Counted from the stretch's first letter, positions 8,954 to 17,845 are shown. The stretch: DNA of 64,000 bases from Pukyongia sp. (GCA_030148705.1 JASBSY010000006.1:186001-250000); one strand, 5' to 3'. Numbers and translations: made by a program. The notes: generated by a model not told the origin, from the letters alone.

Positions 8954-9724
8954 TTAGGTGCGTGTGGAAAAGTTATCCAGGGCAAGAATTTGACGTTTGT
9001 ATTTAGAAGGCAACAACAATTTCTTCACCAGTCCATCCAGTTTTAGTTTTCGGCTGAGTTTATACACGGGGACAGCCGGGCCGAGTAGTGAAAAGCTACG
9101 AAAACCGAGCAATTCACTTACAAAGTCGGGGATTAAAAGTTTTTGAGCCTCTACAAGCAGTTTAAAACGAAACCAGCCTAAATGTTTGCTGTATTGTCTG
9201 TACAGATCGGGGGTATATCTGCTATAGGTCAAATCCTGCCGGAGATGCCGTTCCCGAACCGGTAGCCAGCTTTTATAGGTTTTTGGCAGATCGGTTAGAC
9301 CCATTCGTTGGCCGACCCTGAAGAAGACATTGTGTACTTCCTCTTTTTCTCCCGGGCTCAGGGAGCGTTCCAATAGCTCGAAGGCAGCAATGCTGTAATA
9401 GATAAGCATAAACAGCACATCGCGATATGCCCAATCGGGAATAGCCCCACCTCTGCTCTGCTCCACTGCAGTATGTATTGACCTCATATTATCGATGGCT
9501 TTATTTGCCTCGGTTTCAGTTGAAAACACAATCATCCTGGCGTACTGAACTGTGGAAAACAATCGGCCCAGGGGGTCGGTAGGCAGTTTCCCGGTAAAAT
9601 ACAGCCAATCCACAGCTTTGTTCAGGGAAAATTCGGCAGCTGCACCTGCAAATATGAAGAGGATGGTGTCGCTTTTTCCCCAAATCTGGCGAACAATCGA
9701 GTTGACATGAACAAAATCACTCAT
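8954..9724 (-). CDS. DUF2236 / MpaB-like oxygenase family protein
   Basis: A 256-residue protein resembling the DUF2236 family, which includes the fungal ER-bound oxygenase MpaB and the rubber oxygenase Lcp-like heme proteins. Supporting segments are FAGAAAEFSLNKAV near the N terminus, the central VFSTETEANKAIDNMRSIHTAV helix, DWAYRDVLFMLIYYSI (a likely heme- or membrane-facing helix) and WLPVRERHLRQDL. A candidate heme-ligand His lies in MRSIHTAV. No signal peptide. It is transcribed divergently from the operon starting at 9799. The substrate is unknown and the oxygenase activity is inferred from the family only. Confidence 0.7.
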   Translation of the reverse strand: MSDFVHVNSIVRQIWGKSDTILFIFAGAAAEFSLNKAVDWLYFTGKLPTDPLGRLFSTVQYARMIVFSTETEANKAIDNMRSIHTAVEQSRGGAIPDWAYRDVLFMLIYYSIAAFELLERSLSPGEKEEVHNVFFRVGQRMGLTDLPKTYKSWLPVRERHLRQDLTYSRYTPDLYRQYSKHLGWFRFKLLVEAQKLLIPDFVSELLGFRSFSLLGPAVPVYKLSRKLKLDGLVKKLLLPSKYKRQILALDNFSTRT

Positions 9725-9751
9725 TAAATTTTCAGATTAAAACTTTGGTTG

Positions 9752-9796
9752 TAAAAATATAAAAATTATATTTACTTTGTAATTCAAAGTACTTTT
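9752..9796. promoter_or_regulatory. Putative operator: clustered ACTTTG half-sites between divergent genes
   Basis: A perfect inverted repeat ACTTTG (9774-9779), TAATT, CAAAGT (9785-9790) ends 8 bp before the ATG at 9799. It is flanked by a further direct half-site ACTTTG (9752-9757) and a degenerate ACTTTT (9791-9796). The palindrome also covers the expected -7 region of the plus-strand operon, which encodes a winged-helix regulator as its second gene. I infer autorepression by that regulator. Confidence 0.5.
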
Positions 9797-9798
9797 AA

Positions 9799-10413
9799 AT
9801 GCAAGAAAAATATCAGGAAGATCTGGCTGAGATCAGATCTATAATGCACAGATCGTCCCGTTTCCTCTCTTTAAGCGGGATCTCCGGAATCGTTGTGGGT
9901 TTCCTCGGGTTGGCAGCTGCTTATCTGGCGTACGCATTGGTTTTCAGGAACAGCGACTATTTAAAATTCAGTGCGGTTGAAATTCCCCACCAACAGCAGT
10001 TACAATTAGTGCTTATTGCTGCCGGAACGTTGATTGTTTCAATCGCGCTGACTGTACTATTCACCGCCCGGCAAACCCGCAATCGCGGCGAATCCCTGTG
10101 GAACTTTCAATCCAGGCGAATACTTTACAGACTGGCCCTTCCTCTAATTACAGGAGGGGTTGCGAGTATAGTCCTCTTTTCCCAGGGCTATATCGGATTG
10201 GTGATACCTCTTCTTTTATTGTTCTACGGCTTAGGATTGTTCACTGCGTCTGGAATTACCTATCCGGTAGTCGAGGTTTTAGGAATCACCCAACTGTTAC
10301 TTGGGCTGCTGGCCCTGCTATTTGTTGAACAAGGAATAATCTTTTGGGCGGCCGGATTTGGAGTAGCGCATATCGTCTATGGCCTAATAGTGCGACAGAA
10401 ATACAAATTGTGA
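9799..10413 (+). CDS. Membrane protein of unknown function, first gene of a regulator operon
   Basis: A 204-residue protein with a short charged N-terminus (MQEKYQEDLAEIRSIMHRSSRF) and about six hydrophobic segments. I do not recognise a catalytic motif. Similar proteins occur in Bacteroidota next to small winged-helix regulators, as here: the regulator's GTG start overlaps this stop codon by 4 bp (10410-10413). That arrangement points to translational coupling, perhaps to membrane sensing that controls the regulator. The function is not assigned. Confidence 0.75.
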   Translation: MQEKYQEDLAEIRSIMHRSSRFLSLSGISGIVVGFLGLAAAYLAYALVFRNSDYLKFSAVEIPHQQQLQLVLIAAGTLIVSIALTVLFTARQTRNRGESLWNFQSRRILYRLALPLITGGVASIVLFSQGYIGLVIPLLLLFYGLGLFTASGITYPVVEVLGITQLLLGLLALLFVEQGIIFWAAGFGVAHIVYGLIVRQKYKL

Positions 10414-10703
10414 AAGACCTGCTTAAAAATCTTGACAAAGCCTTTGAAAACAGGATTCGCCTCGGGATCATGTCGGCTCTTGTTGTTAATTCACAACTCG
10501 ATTTCAACGCCCTGAAAGAATTGTTGGGCGTGACGGATGGCAACCTGGCCAGTCATTTAAAATCGCTGGAGAAGAGTAAGTATATCAACTATAAAAAAGC
10601 TTTTATAGATCGGAAACCCAATACCAAGTACTCGGCAACGGCCGAAGGTAAAAAAGCCCTGGAACGCCATATAGACGCGATTGAAAACCTGCTCAGAAAA
10701 TAA
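10410..10703 (+). CDS. Winged-helix transcriptional regulator (MarR/ArsR-like, PF13601 type)
   Basis: A 97-residue DNA-binding protein. The helix-turn-helix segment is LDFNALKELLGVTDGNLASHLKSLEKSKYI and the wing is the basic stretch KKAFIDRKPNTKYSATAEG. The C-terminal helix (KKALERHIDAIENLL) is a likely dimerisation helix. This is the short winged-helix DNA-binding domain family common in Bacteroidota. I chose the GTG at 10410, overlapping the stop of the upstream gene, because homologous regulators begin with a helix like VKDLLKNLDKAFENRIR. The longer frame to 10344 lies wholly within the previous gene. It probably binds the palindrome at 9774-9790. Confidence 0.85.
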   Translation: MKDLLKNLDKAFENRIRLGIMSALVVNSQLDFNALKELLGVTDGNLASHLKSLEKSKYINYKKAFIDRKPNTKYSATAEGKKALERHIDAIENLLRK

Positions 10704-10722
10704 ATTTTTTAAAGCTTCAGTT

Positions 10723-11007
10723 ATGAAAACAAAATCACTTTTCTATTCACTTCTCAGTTATGCAGTAGCCTTGTATATTTTCATCCATGGTTTACTTAAC
10801 GTGTTACGAGGGAACGATCCCGAATACGGGGTGGCGCTCATCCTCGCTTCCTTTATCTTTCTCCCGGTTACGAACCGGCTGTTAAAACACCGCACCGGCT
10901 ATTCGATTCCCGCTTTTGCAAAGGTTGTGCTTGCGCTGTTGATTATTTGGACCACCCTGGCGGTAGGAGCCGTAAATGAGGGCTATTATCCGGAGATCAC
11001 CGGTTGA
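10723..11007 (+). CDS. Small membrane protein of unknown function
   Basis: A 94-residue protein with three hydrophobic segments (after MKTKSLFYSLL; around EYGVALILASFIFLPV; around VVLALLIIWTTLAVGAV) and short polar loops. I do not recognise the family. The ATG at 10723 is chosen rather than the upstream in-frame start at 10681, which lies inside the regulator gene. It sits 19 bp after the regulator and 2 bp before the next gene, so it belongs to the same operon. Confidence 0.7.
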   Translation: MKTKSLFYSLLSYAVALYIFIHGLLNVLRGNDPEYGVALILASFIFLPVTNRLLKHRTGYSIPAFAKVVLALLIIWTTLAVGAVNEGYYPEITG

Positions 11008-11009
11008 AA

Positions 11010-11738
11010 ATGCCCAAACTACTTAGAATGAAATTGAAAACTAAACTGACAGAGATACACCGGCGCTCCCGTTCGAATATGTGGATGCAACTATTCACTA
11101 TATCCCTAAGGATAGCTTTAGCGCTGGGTTTTATCCCCTCGGGTATGGTGAAGATCCTCGGCGAGCGTTTTACAGCCCTCGCCATAACACATCCCATGGG
11201 GAGTTATCTGGAAGCAATTCACCACACGGGTTACTATTATACATTCATAGGAATAATGCAGGTGGCTGCAGCTATACTACTTCTGATTCCGAGAACGGCC
11301 CTTCTCGGGGCACTGCTATATCTGCCCATTATATTCAACATTTTCGTGCTTTCCTTTGCTGTCCGCTTTGACGGGTCTTTATTCACTTCACCCCTGATGG
11401 TACTGGGAGTGCTGTATTTACTCTGTTGGGATTTTCACCGTTTAAAGCCAATCTTTGTTCCGGATCATTTTGATTATTCCCGCCTCTGGACACAAAGAAA
11501 AAAAACGAAACGCTTTCCGTTTCGTTTCGCGCTAATTGTATTAGCGGCAATGGTATTATTTGTCCTTGTTATCCCCCAATCCTTCGAACTGCTTCCAAGG
11601 AACAGTCTTTCCGAATGCAAAACACAGTGCGCTGAGGATGGAGATAAAAATTTTTGCTTAAACTTCTGTGAATGTATTCACCTTGACGGTCAACCCCTGG
11701 ACGCCTGCCTGCAGCAATATTATGCTCAGCAGAAGTAA
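11010..11738 (+). CDS. DoxX-like membrane protein with Cys-rich (twin CX3C) C-terminal tail
   Basis: A 242-residue protein. The first ~150 residues resemble the DoxX/DoxD-like four-helix membrane family (helix 1 with GFIPSGMVKILGERF, helix 2 IMQVAAAILLLIP). A basic linker RKKTKR and a fifth helix (residues ~172-192) follow. The tail of ~45 residues contains six cysteines: CKTQC, eight residues, CLNFC, then C and a last C ten residues on. The twin CX3C spacing resembles disulfide-paired helical hairpins, so the tail is probably extracytoplasmic (inference). The ATG at 11010 is preferred to the TTG at 11004. It ends the operon begun at 9799. Confidence 0.7.
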   Translation: MPKLLRMKLKTKLTEIHRRSRSNMWMQLFTISLRIALALGFIPSGMVKILGERFTALAITHPMGSYLEAIHHTGYYYTFIGIMQVAAAILLLIPRTALLGALLYLPIIFNIFVLSFAVRFDGSLFTSPLMVLGVLYLLCWDFHRLKPIFVPDHFDYSRLWTQRKKTKRFPFRFALIVLAAMVLFVLVIPQSFELLPRNSLSECKTQCAEDGDKNFCLNFCECIHLDGQPLDACLQQYYAQQK

Positions 11739-11835
11739 TGAGTGTTTCCTGCTTAGCTTTCATTCTGAAAAATTTCCAATAATTTAGCAGTAAGCAAACT
11801 AATTTCTCAGTCCAACTTCCTAAACTCTCAGGGAA

Positions 11836-12189
11836 ATGATCAACAAAAAGACGGCAAAACACTACCACTGGGGTGCCAACTGCGAAGCCTGGGCATTGCT
11901 CGACACCCCCAACCTGTCTGTAAAGCTGGAACTCATGCCTCCGGGAAGCCGGGAAGACTTGCATTTCCACAAGACTGCCCTTCAATTTTTCTATGTCCTT
12001 GCCGGCACCGCTACTTTTATCGTGAACAATGAGCGTGTGGAAATTAAAGCTGCTGAAGGAATACCTATTCAGCCCGGAAGCCATCATTTTATCTCCAACG
12101 AAACCGATTCAGATCTGGAATTCCTCGTGATCTCACAACCCTCGACCGAAAACGACAGGATCCTGCCTGCTAATACTCACTTTAATTAA
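11836..12189 (+). CDS. Cupin-domain protein
   Basis: A 117-residue single-domain cupin. The metal-site motifs are visible: PPGSREDLHFHKTALQFFYVLAG (motif 1, with His-x-His and a Gln in place of the usual Glu) and GIPIQPGSHHFISN (motif 2, with the third His). The fold suits a small metal-dependent isomerase or dioxygenase, or a ligand sensor. The substrate is unknown. The next gene, a VOC protein, begins 6 bp after the stop, so they form a two-gene unit, possibly acting on related small molecules. Confidence 0.85.
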   Translation: MINKKTAKHYHWGANCEAWALLDTPNLSVKLELMPPGSREDLHFHKTALQFFYVLAGTATFIVNNERVEIKAAEGIPIQPGSHHFISNETDSDLEFLVISQPSTENDRILPANTHFN

Positions 12190-12195
12190 GTCTTT

Positions 12196-12603
12196 ATGAA
12201 CGATCCATTCCAAAATTCAGAGCTTACCACCATTTTAGTCGTTTCCAACCTCCAGGCTTCCAAAGCCTTCTATCTCGATGTGCTGGGTGCCGACTTGTTC
12301 CGCGAATACGGCGGGGATTCCATAGTTATATCGTTACTGGGGCATTGGATTCTCCTGGTAACGGCAGGTGGTCCTACAGAAGATAAACCGGGAGTACGGT
12401 TTGACCCTCCTGCCGACAAACACACGGTAACCCATTCCTATACAATTCGCGTTGAGGATTGCATGAGGTCGTATAATATTTTGAAGGAAAGAGGTGCCGA
12501 TTTTCTTACTCCCCCCGTGGTACGAGGCGCAGAGACAAGGTGCTTTTTCAGGGATCCGGACGGGCATTTATTCGAGATCAGCGAATATCGCTCAAATAGC
12601 TGA
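12196..12603 (+). CDS. VOC (glyoxalase/bleomycin-resistance/dioxygenase) family protein
   Basis: A 135-residue protein with paired beta-alpha-beta-beta-beta modules of the vicinal oxygen chelate fold. Module one includes NLQASKAFYLDVLGADLF, and module two ends in the classic CFFRDPDGHLFEISEY with a metal-ligand Glu. Members chelate a divalent metal in glyoxalase, dioxygenase or drug-binding proteins. The exact reaction cannot be inferred. It follows the cupin gene by 6 bp. Confidence 0.88.
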   Translation: MNDPFQNSELTTILVVSNLQASKAFYLDVLGADLFREYGGDSIVISLLGHWILLVTAGGPTEDKPGVRFDPPADKHTVTHSYTIRVEDCMRSYNILKERGADFLTPPVVRGAETRCFFRDPDGHLFEISEYRSNS

Positions 12604-12700
12604 AATTCCTGTTGTTAAGATTAGGAATCCGGTATTGGGATTGATCGGGTTTTAATTTTAGATGAATTGATCAGCCGCCCGATCGTACACGAATTTTCAG

Positions 12701-12708
12701 TAATTTTG
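12701..12708 (+). promoter_or_regulatory. -7 box (TAATTTTG) of uvrB
   Basis: Consensus TAnnTTTG, 8 bp upstream of the uvrB ATG at 12717. The transcript would begin only a few bases before the start codon. Confidence 0.6.
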
Positions 12709-12716
12709 CCACACTT

Positions 12717-14717
12717 ATGAAATTTAAACTTGTCTCAGATTTTACTCCGACAGGAGACCAGCCCCAGGCCATCAGGGAACTTACAGATGGGTTGAACGGC
12801 GGTGAGAAATACCAGACCCTGCTTGGGGTTACCGGAAGCGGAAAGACCTTTACTGTGGCTAATGTGGTTGAAAATGTTCAGAAACCGACCCTGGTCCTTG
12901 CCCACAACAAAACCCTGGCGGCCCAGTTGTATTCGGAATTTAAACAGGCCTTTCCTGAAAATGCGGTTGAATACTTTGTTTCCTACTATGATTACTATCA
13001 GCCGGAAGCGTACATACCTACCAGCGGAACCTATATAGAAAAAGACCTGTCTATCAATGAGGAAATAGAAAAAATGCGTCTTAGTACAACTTCGTCCCTG
13101 CTGTCCGGCAGGCGAGACGTACTGGTGGTGGCTTCGGTTTCCTGTCTGTACGGGATAGGGAACCCGGTGGAGTTTCAGAAGAATGTGATCAAGCTGAAGC
13201 AGGGCCAGATAATAGCCAGAACAAAACTGCTTCACTTACTGGTACAGTCACTTTATTCAAGGACCGAAGTTGATTTCCACCACGGCAGGTTTCGCATAAA
13301 GGGAGACACTCTCGATATTTACCCCGGCTATGCCGATGATGCTTTCAGAATACATTTCTTTGGCGATGAGATCGAGGAAATTGAATCCTTCAACCCAAAC
13401 ACCAACGAGGTCATTGAAACCTATGAACAGCTCACCATCTACCCGGCCAATATGTTTGTGACTTCACCCGATGTACTTCAAAATGCCATTCACCAGATCC
13501 AGGATGACCTGGTAAAGCAGGTTGACTACTTTAAGGAAATAGGAAAGTTCCTGGAAGCCAAGCGGTTGGAGGAACGGACCAACTTCGATCTGGAAATGAT
13601 TAGAGAGCTGGGATATTGCAGCGGAATCGAGAACTACTCCCGATACCTGGACCAACGGCTACCCGGGACAAGACCGTTCTGCCTGCTCGATTATTTCCCC
13701 GACGACTATCTTATGATCGTTGATGAAAGTCATGTTTCCATACCCCAGGTGGGAGCCATGTACGGAGGGGATCGTTCCAGGAAAGAAAACCTGGTTGAAT
13801 ACGGGTTCAGACTTCCGGCAGCAATGGACAACCGACCGCTGAAATTTGAAGAATTCGAGGCACTCCAAAACCAGGTTATCTATGTAAGTGCCACCCCGGC
13901 TGACTACGAGTTGGAAAAAAGTGGCGGTGTCTATGTAGAACAGGTGATCAGACCCACCGGGCTTCTTGATCCTCCGATCGAGGTGAGACCGAGTTTAAAC
14001 CAGATCGACGACCTGCTTGAAGAGATCCAAAAACGCGTGGAAAAAGATGAACGCGTCCTCGTTACCACGCTCACCAAACGGATGGCGGAAGAGCTGACCA
14101 AATACATGACGCGTATTCAGGTGCGGTGTCGCTATATTCACTCGGATGTGGACACCCTTGAACGGGTGGAGATCATGCAAGATCTTCGGCTGGGATTGTT
14201 TGATGTACTGGTGGGTGTAAACCTGCTTAGGGAAGGTCTGGATCTTCCTGAAGTGTCGCTGGTCGCGATACTAGATGCCGACAAAGAAGGCTTTCTGAGA
14301 AGCGGAAGGTCACTCACCCAGACGGTTGGTCGTGCTGCCAGGCATATCAACGGGAAAGCCATAATGTATGCGGATAAGATTACCAAAAGCATGCAGCATA
14401 CCATTGATGGAACGGAATACCGCCGCGGCAAGCAAATTGAATACAATAAGAAGCACAATATTACGCCCAGGGCTATCGTAAAGTCTCTTGAAAATGCCCT
14501 GGCCAAAAAGAAGACGGACTCCTATACCTTCGAAACGGCGGAATCGCTCGCAGCCGAATCGGAAGAACAATACCTGACAAAACCCCAATTAGAGAAAAAG
14601 ATTCGGGATACGCGAAAAGAGATGGAAAAAGCTGCCAAGGAGTTGGATTTTTTAATGGCGGCCAGGCTGAGAGACAAGATCAAATCCTTTCAGAAAAAAT
14701 TGGCGGAAGCCGACTAA
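12717..14717 (+). CDS. uvrB: Excinuclease ABC subunit UvrB
   Basis: A 666-residue helicase-like damage-verification subunit of nucleotide excision repair, which receives DNA from UvrA and recruits UvrC. It has Walker A GVTGSGKT (residues 37-44), the beta-hairpin [12 protein letters not shown] that grips DNA, the Walker B region [13 protein letters not shown], helicase motif V/VI ([33 protein letters not shown]) and a C-terminal UVR domain that binds UvrC. Length and order match the family. It is monocistronic by context: its own -7 box lies upstream and another lies before the next gene. Confidence 0.98.
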   Translation: MKFKLVSDFTPTGDQPQAIRELTDGLNGGEKYQTLLGVTGSGKTFTVANVVENVQKPTLVLAHNKTLAAQLYSEFKQAFPENAVEYFVSYYDYYQPEAYIPTSGTYIEKDLSINEEIEKMRLSTTSSLLSGRRDVLVVASVSCLYGIGNPVEFQKNVIKLKQGQIIARTKLLHLLVQSLYSRTEVDFHHGRFRIKGDTLDIYPGYADDAFRIHFFGDEIEEIESFNPNTNEVIETYEQLTIYPANMFVTSPDVLQNAIHQIQDDLVKQVDYFKEIGKFLEAKRLEERTNFDLEMIRELGYCSGIENYSRYLDQRLPGTRPFCLLDYFPDDYLMIVDESHVSIPQVGAMYGGDRSRKENLVEYGFRLPAAMDNRPLKFEEFEALQNQVIYVSATPADYELEKSGGVYVEQVIRPTGLLDPPIEVRPSLNQIDDLLEEIQKRVEKDERVLVTTLTKRMAEELTKYMTRIQVRCRYIHSDVDTLERVEIMQDLRLGLFDVLVGVNLLREGLDLPEVSLVAILDADKEGFLRSGRSLTQTVGRAARHINGKAIMYADKITKSMQHTIDGTEYRRGKQIEYNKKHNITPRAIVKSLENALAKKKTDSYTFETAESLAAESEEQYLTKPQLEKKIRDTRKEMEKAAKELDFLMAARLRDKIKSFQKKLAEAD

Positions 14718-14767
14718 AGCTGAAAGTTTAATACCCCGTTAACACAATCCTCCGCGGGAGCGCCTTA

Positions 14768-14775
14768 TATTTTTG
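14768..14775 (+). promoter_or_regulatory. -7 box (TATTTTTG) very close to the start at 14778
   Basis: Consensus TAnnTTTG ending only 2 bp before the ATG. If used, transcription would begin at about the start codon, implying a leaderless message. Confidence 0.45.
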
Positions 14776-14777
14776 CC

Positions 14778-15344
14778 ATGTCTGAAAAGCCACACTTAAA
14801 CCTGGAGAATAAGATCATTCCCGAGAGTATTCGTAAGGAGGCCATAAAAGCCCTGTTACATTTCCCTGAACTCTATGAGACGAAAATAATCTTCAGGTTT
14901 AAGAACAACATTAAGAAATCCACTATGCAGGCGCAGCCCACCTGGGCCAGTTTTCTAAAATCGAGAAAGCATAGAGCTTATATCATCCTGATAAGTAGAA
15001 GAATTCAGATTGACAAAGAAGAATTTACCATTTCGGATATCCCGGGCGATGTACTGATCGGGTGGATCGGGCATGAATTGGGACACGTGATGGATTACCG
15101 TGCGCGATCCAATTTTGGAATGCTGATCTTCGGAATAAAATATTTATTCTCCACCACGCATATAAAAGAAGTGGAGCGGGCAGCCGACACTTATGCCATA
15201 GCCCACGGCATGGGAGCCTATATACTGGAAACAAAGAACTTTATTCTGGATCACGCCGATATATCTGAACAATACAAGGACCGTATTCGCTCTTTTTATA
15301 TCTCCCCCGAAGAGGTTATGCAACTGATTAATGAAGACAATTAA
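14778..15344 (+). CDS. Small zincin-like putative metalloprotease
   Basis: A 188-residue soluble protein with the zinc-protease motif HELGH (in WIGHELGHVMDYR, near residue 99). About 40 residues later comes EVERAADTYAIAHGMG, which offers a third Glu/Asp ligand as in gluzincins. No signal peptide or transmembrane helix is visible, so it may act in the cytoplasm. Substrate unknown. It converges on the GH3 gene, with the two stop codons 4 bp apart. Confidence 0.75.
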   Translation: MSEKPHLNLENKIIPESIRKEAIKALLHFPELYETKIIFRFKNNIKKSTMQAQPTWASFLKSRKHRAYIILISRRIQIDKEEFTISDIPGDVLIGWIGHELGHVMDYRARSNFGMLIFGIKYLFSTTHIKEVERAADTYAIAHGMGAYILETKNFILDHADISEQYKDRIRSFYISPEEVMQLINEDN

Positions 15345-15348
15345 ATGA

Positions 15349-16875
15349 TTAGGAATTGTACTCTTTCACGAAGGCTTCCCATTCTTTAAATTTTTCTTCA
15401 TCCATTACCTGTTCCATCTTCACCTGTCCCCCTTTCTTCTTATTCATGGCATTCCATTCGTAAAAGACCTCAGGATCCACGCTAGTAACAATTACCCCTT
15501 TTAGCGCTTTACTCCTTGCCACCTTGTAATTCTTGTTGGCGTCCTTCAAGGCCATATCCAGCCTGTCTCTCAATTTGGTATTTTCGATATTGGATGTAGT
15601 TCCAAGGTACCAATGATGGTAAAATTCTCCATCTTTATTCACAGCAGCAATGGTAAACTCGGGTATCTCTATGTCGAATTCCTGCTCCAGTTCCCGTAGT
15701 GCCGCTTCCATCTTATTCACTGAAAGCTGTGAGCCAACGACGTTCAGGAAGAATTTTGTCCTGCCGGTTATGATAATCTCTCCTCTTTCCTTATTCTTAA
15801 ATGCGATGGTATCTCCGATGAGATAACGCCATGCCCCTGAAACTGTACTAATAAGAAGGACGTAATCGGTATCCTCCTCCACTTCATCTATGGTAACCAC
15901 AGGTGCATCATCCACCAGAGAGCCGTCTTGTTTGATATATTCCGGTTTAAAGGGCACAAATTCGAAGTAGATACCGTTATCGGTCACCAGTTTCATCGCA
16001 TGGGTTTCGGGCCGTTGCTGGTACGCTATAAATCCTTCGGAAGCGAGATAGGTATCGATCACTATGATGGGTTTGGCCAATAATTTATTAAAGCTTTTTT
16101 CGTAAGGCTCGAAGGCCACCCCTCCACTGGTATAGACCTGCAAATTAGGCCAGATATCATGAATGGTATCAACCCGGTGATAGCTGATCACCTCTTTTAA
16201 CATCAGTTCCATCCATGACGGGATTCCACTGAGGGCTCCTATATCCCAGTTCTTGGCATTCTTTGCGATGGTGGCAACCCGGGTATCCCAGTCGTCGATC
16301 TTCGCGATTTCCTTTCCGGGTTTATAGTAACCCTGGAACCAATAAGGGATGTTGCTCGCGCTTATCCCGCTGATTTCCCCTTCCAGGAATTCACCTTCTG
16401 CGGTGAGATCGGTAGAACTCCCTAGCATCATAATTTCCTTCTCAAAGAAATCGGCGGGCAGGTCGAAATTACTGAGCGCCCCAACCTGCTTGATACCGGT
16501 GGTCTTTATGGCCGACAGCATATCGTCGGTAACCGGTATCCGTTTACTGCTTTTGCCGGTTGTACCACTGCTTAGCGCAAAATAGGTGGGTTTCCCCGGC
16601 CAGCAAATATCTGCATTCCCGTCGTGAACCTTGCTCCACCAATCCTCGGTCATTTTATTATAATCATGTACAGGCACTACTTTGGCAAACTCCTCTTGTA
16701 TGTTCTCTGATTCTAGTAACTTTTTAAAGCCATAGTACTTACCGAATGCTGTATCCTTCGCTTTGGAAAGCAGATTCTTTAATACCTTTTCCTGTGCTAT
16801 TTGTTTAGGATCCTCGTTGGAAATTGCATCTGTGAGGTTAATAGCGCCTTTAATTATCGAACCGAGTATTGCCAT
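15349..16875 (-). CDS. GH3-family acyl-acid amido synthetase-like protein
   Basis: A 508-residue protein of the GH3 (auxin-responsive promoter) family. It belongs to the adenylating superfamily that in plants conjugates carboxylic acids such as jasmonate or auxin to amino acids. The ATP-binding motif is FALSSGTTGKSSKRIPVT (residues ~97-114). A second nucleotide motif lies around VYTSGGVAFEPYEK, and the ISTVSGAWRYLIGDTIAF and ITGRTKFFLNVVG segments mark the C-terminal domain junction. No signal peptide. Bacterial members are common in Bacteroidota, but their substrates are unknown to me. A plausible role is amino acid conjugation of a fatty or aromatic acid, which is inference. Confidence 0.9.
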   Translation of the reverse strand: MAILGSIIKGAINLTDAISNEDPKQIAQEKVLKNLLSKAKDTAFGKYYGFKKLLESENIQEEFAKVVPVHDYNKMTEDWWSKVHDGNADICWPGKPTYFALSSGTTGKSSKRIPVTDDMLSAIKTTGIKQVGALSNFDLPADFFEKEIMMLGSSTDLTAEGEFLEGEISGISASNIPYWFQGYYKPGKEIAKIDDWDTRVATIAKNAKNWDIGALSGIPSWMELMLKEVISYHRVDTIHDIWPNLQVYTSGGVAFEPYEKSFNKLLAKPIIVIDTYLASEGFIAYQQRPETHAMKLVTDNGIYFEFVPFKPEYIKQDGSLVDDAPVVTIDEVEEDTDYVLLISTVSGAWRYLIGDTIAFKNKERGEIIITGRTKFFLNVVGSQLSVNKMEAALRELEQEFDIEIPEFTIAAVNKDGEFYHHWYLGTTSNIENTKLRDRLDMALKDANKNYKVARSKALKGVIVTSVDPEVFYEWNAMNKKKGGQVKMEQVMDEEKFKEWEAFVKEYNS

Positions 16876-16962
16876 TGAAGTGTTTTGATTGTTTCACCAA
16901 TTTATCGATTTTCGACCTTTATCACCTTCGCTTTAAAGTAAGTTTAACGAATTGGTAATTTG

Positions 16963-16970
16963 TATCTTTG
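16963..16970 (+). promoter_or_regulatory. -7 box (TATCTTTG) of the rluF-like gene
   Basis: Exact TAnnTTTG match 6 bp before the ATG at 16977, giving at most a very short leader. It argues for the ATG rather than the upstream TTG at 16968. Confidence 0.6.
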
Positions 16971-16976
16971 TACTAC

Positions 16977-17732
16977 ATGACACACCATCCGGAGTCCATA
17001 CGAATTAATAAGGCCATCAGTGACAGCGGATATTGTTCCCGTCGCAAAGCGGATGTATTGATAGAAGCCGGCAAGGTCACAATCAATGGTACGGTGGCTA
17101 CCCTGGGAGATAGGGCCATGCCCGACGATGAAATCAGGGTGGATGGCAAACCCATAAAGGCTAACGACAACCTGGTGTACATCGCCCTCAATAAACCGGT
17201 GGGGATTACCTGTACTACCGACAGGCGGGTACCTGGAAATGTGGTAGACTTCATCAATCACAAAGAGCGGATATTCCATGTTGGCCGCCTGGACAAACCC
17301 AGTGAAGGTTTGTTGTTAATGACCAATGACGGGGATATAGTGAACAAGATCCTGAGAGCCGGAAACCGGCACGAAAAGGAATATATCGTAAAGGTGGACC
17401 GGCCCGTTACCAGTGATTTTATCAAAAGGATGGGTTCTGGGATTCCGTTGGCCGAATTGGAAACCACCACAAAAAAATGTGAAGTTGAACAACTGAGCAG
17501 GTATGTATTTCGGATTGTGCTAGTTCAGGGACTCAATAGGCAGATCCGCAGGATGTGCGAGTATTTGGGTTATGAAGTTTTGGAATTGAAAAGAATCAGG
17601 ATTATGAACATAGAGTTGGGTGATCTTAAAACAGGAGCCTGGCGGAATCTTACGCAAAAAGAATTGCAGGAATTGAATTCTATGTTAATGGATTCGAAGA
17701 ATACGCCTCAGTCGCAGCGCACTCAAAATTAA
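16977..17732 (+). CDS. rluF: RNA pseudouridine synthase, RluF/RsuA family
   Basis: A 251-residue enzyme that isomerises a uridine in 23S rRNA (RluF modifies U2604 in E. coli) or possibly tRNA. It has an N-terminal S4 RNA-binding domain (RINKAISDSGYCSRRKADVLIEAG, residues ~9-35), then the catalytic domain. The catalytic Asp lies in HVGRLDKPSEGLLLMTNDG, and the conserved GLNRQIRRMCEYLGYEV segment is near the C terminus. I used the ATG at 16977 because an upstream TTG start would fall within the -7 box. It is separated from hsp20, which is convergent, by that gene's terminator. Confidence 0.92.
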   Translation: MTHHPESIRINKAISDSGYCSRRKADVLIEAGKVTINGTVATLGDRAMPDDEIRVDGKPIKANDNLVYIALNKPVGITCTTDRRVPGNVVDFINHKERIFHVGRLDKPSEGLLLMTNDGDIVNKILRAGNRHEKEYIVKVDRPVTSDFIKRMGSGIPLAELETTTKKCEVEQLSRYVFRIVLVQGLNRQIRRMCEYLGYEVLELKRIRIMNIELGDLKTGAWRNLTQKELQELNSMLMDSKNTPQSQRTQN

Positions 17733-17778
17733 AGCAGGGGCTGATCGCAGGCTTGGCGGTTTTTTTAAATTACTCCAT

Positions 17779-17811
17779 AAAAAAACCGCGTATCGATTGA
17801 GTAATACGCGG
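17779..17811 (-). terminator. Rho-independent terminator of hsp20
   Basis: An eight-base-pair stem CCGCGTAT (17786-17793) with ATACGCGG (17804-17811). On the minus strand a run of seven T follows (17785-17779). It lies 35 bp past the hsp20 stop. Confidence 0.85.
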
Positions 17812-17845
17812 CCATTTTCAACTAACTAACCAAATTAAATTTCAA

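Noticed and set aside
12735-13235. A 166-codon minus-strand frame within uvrB
   Set aside because: Antisense to a highly conserved gene, no domain or start signal; a shadow frame.
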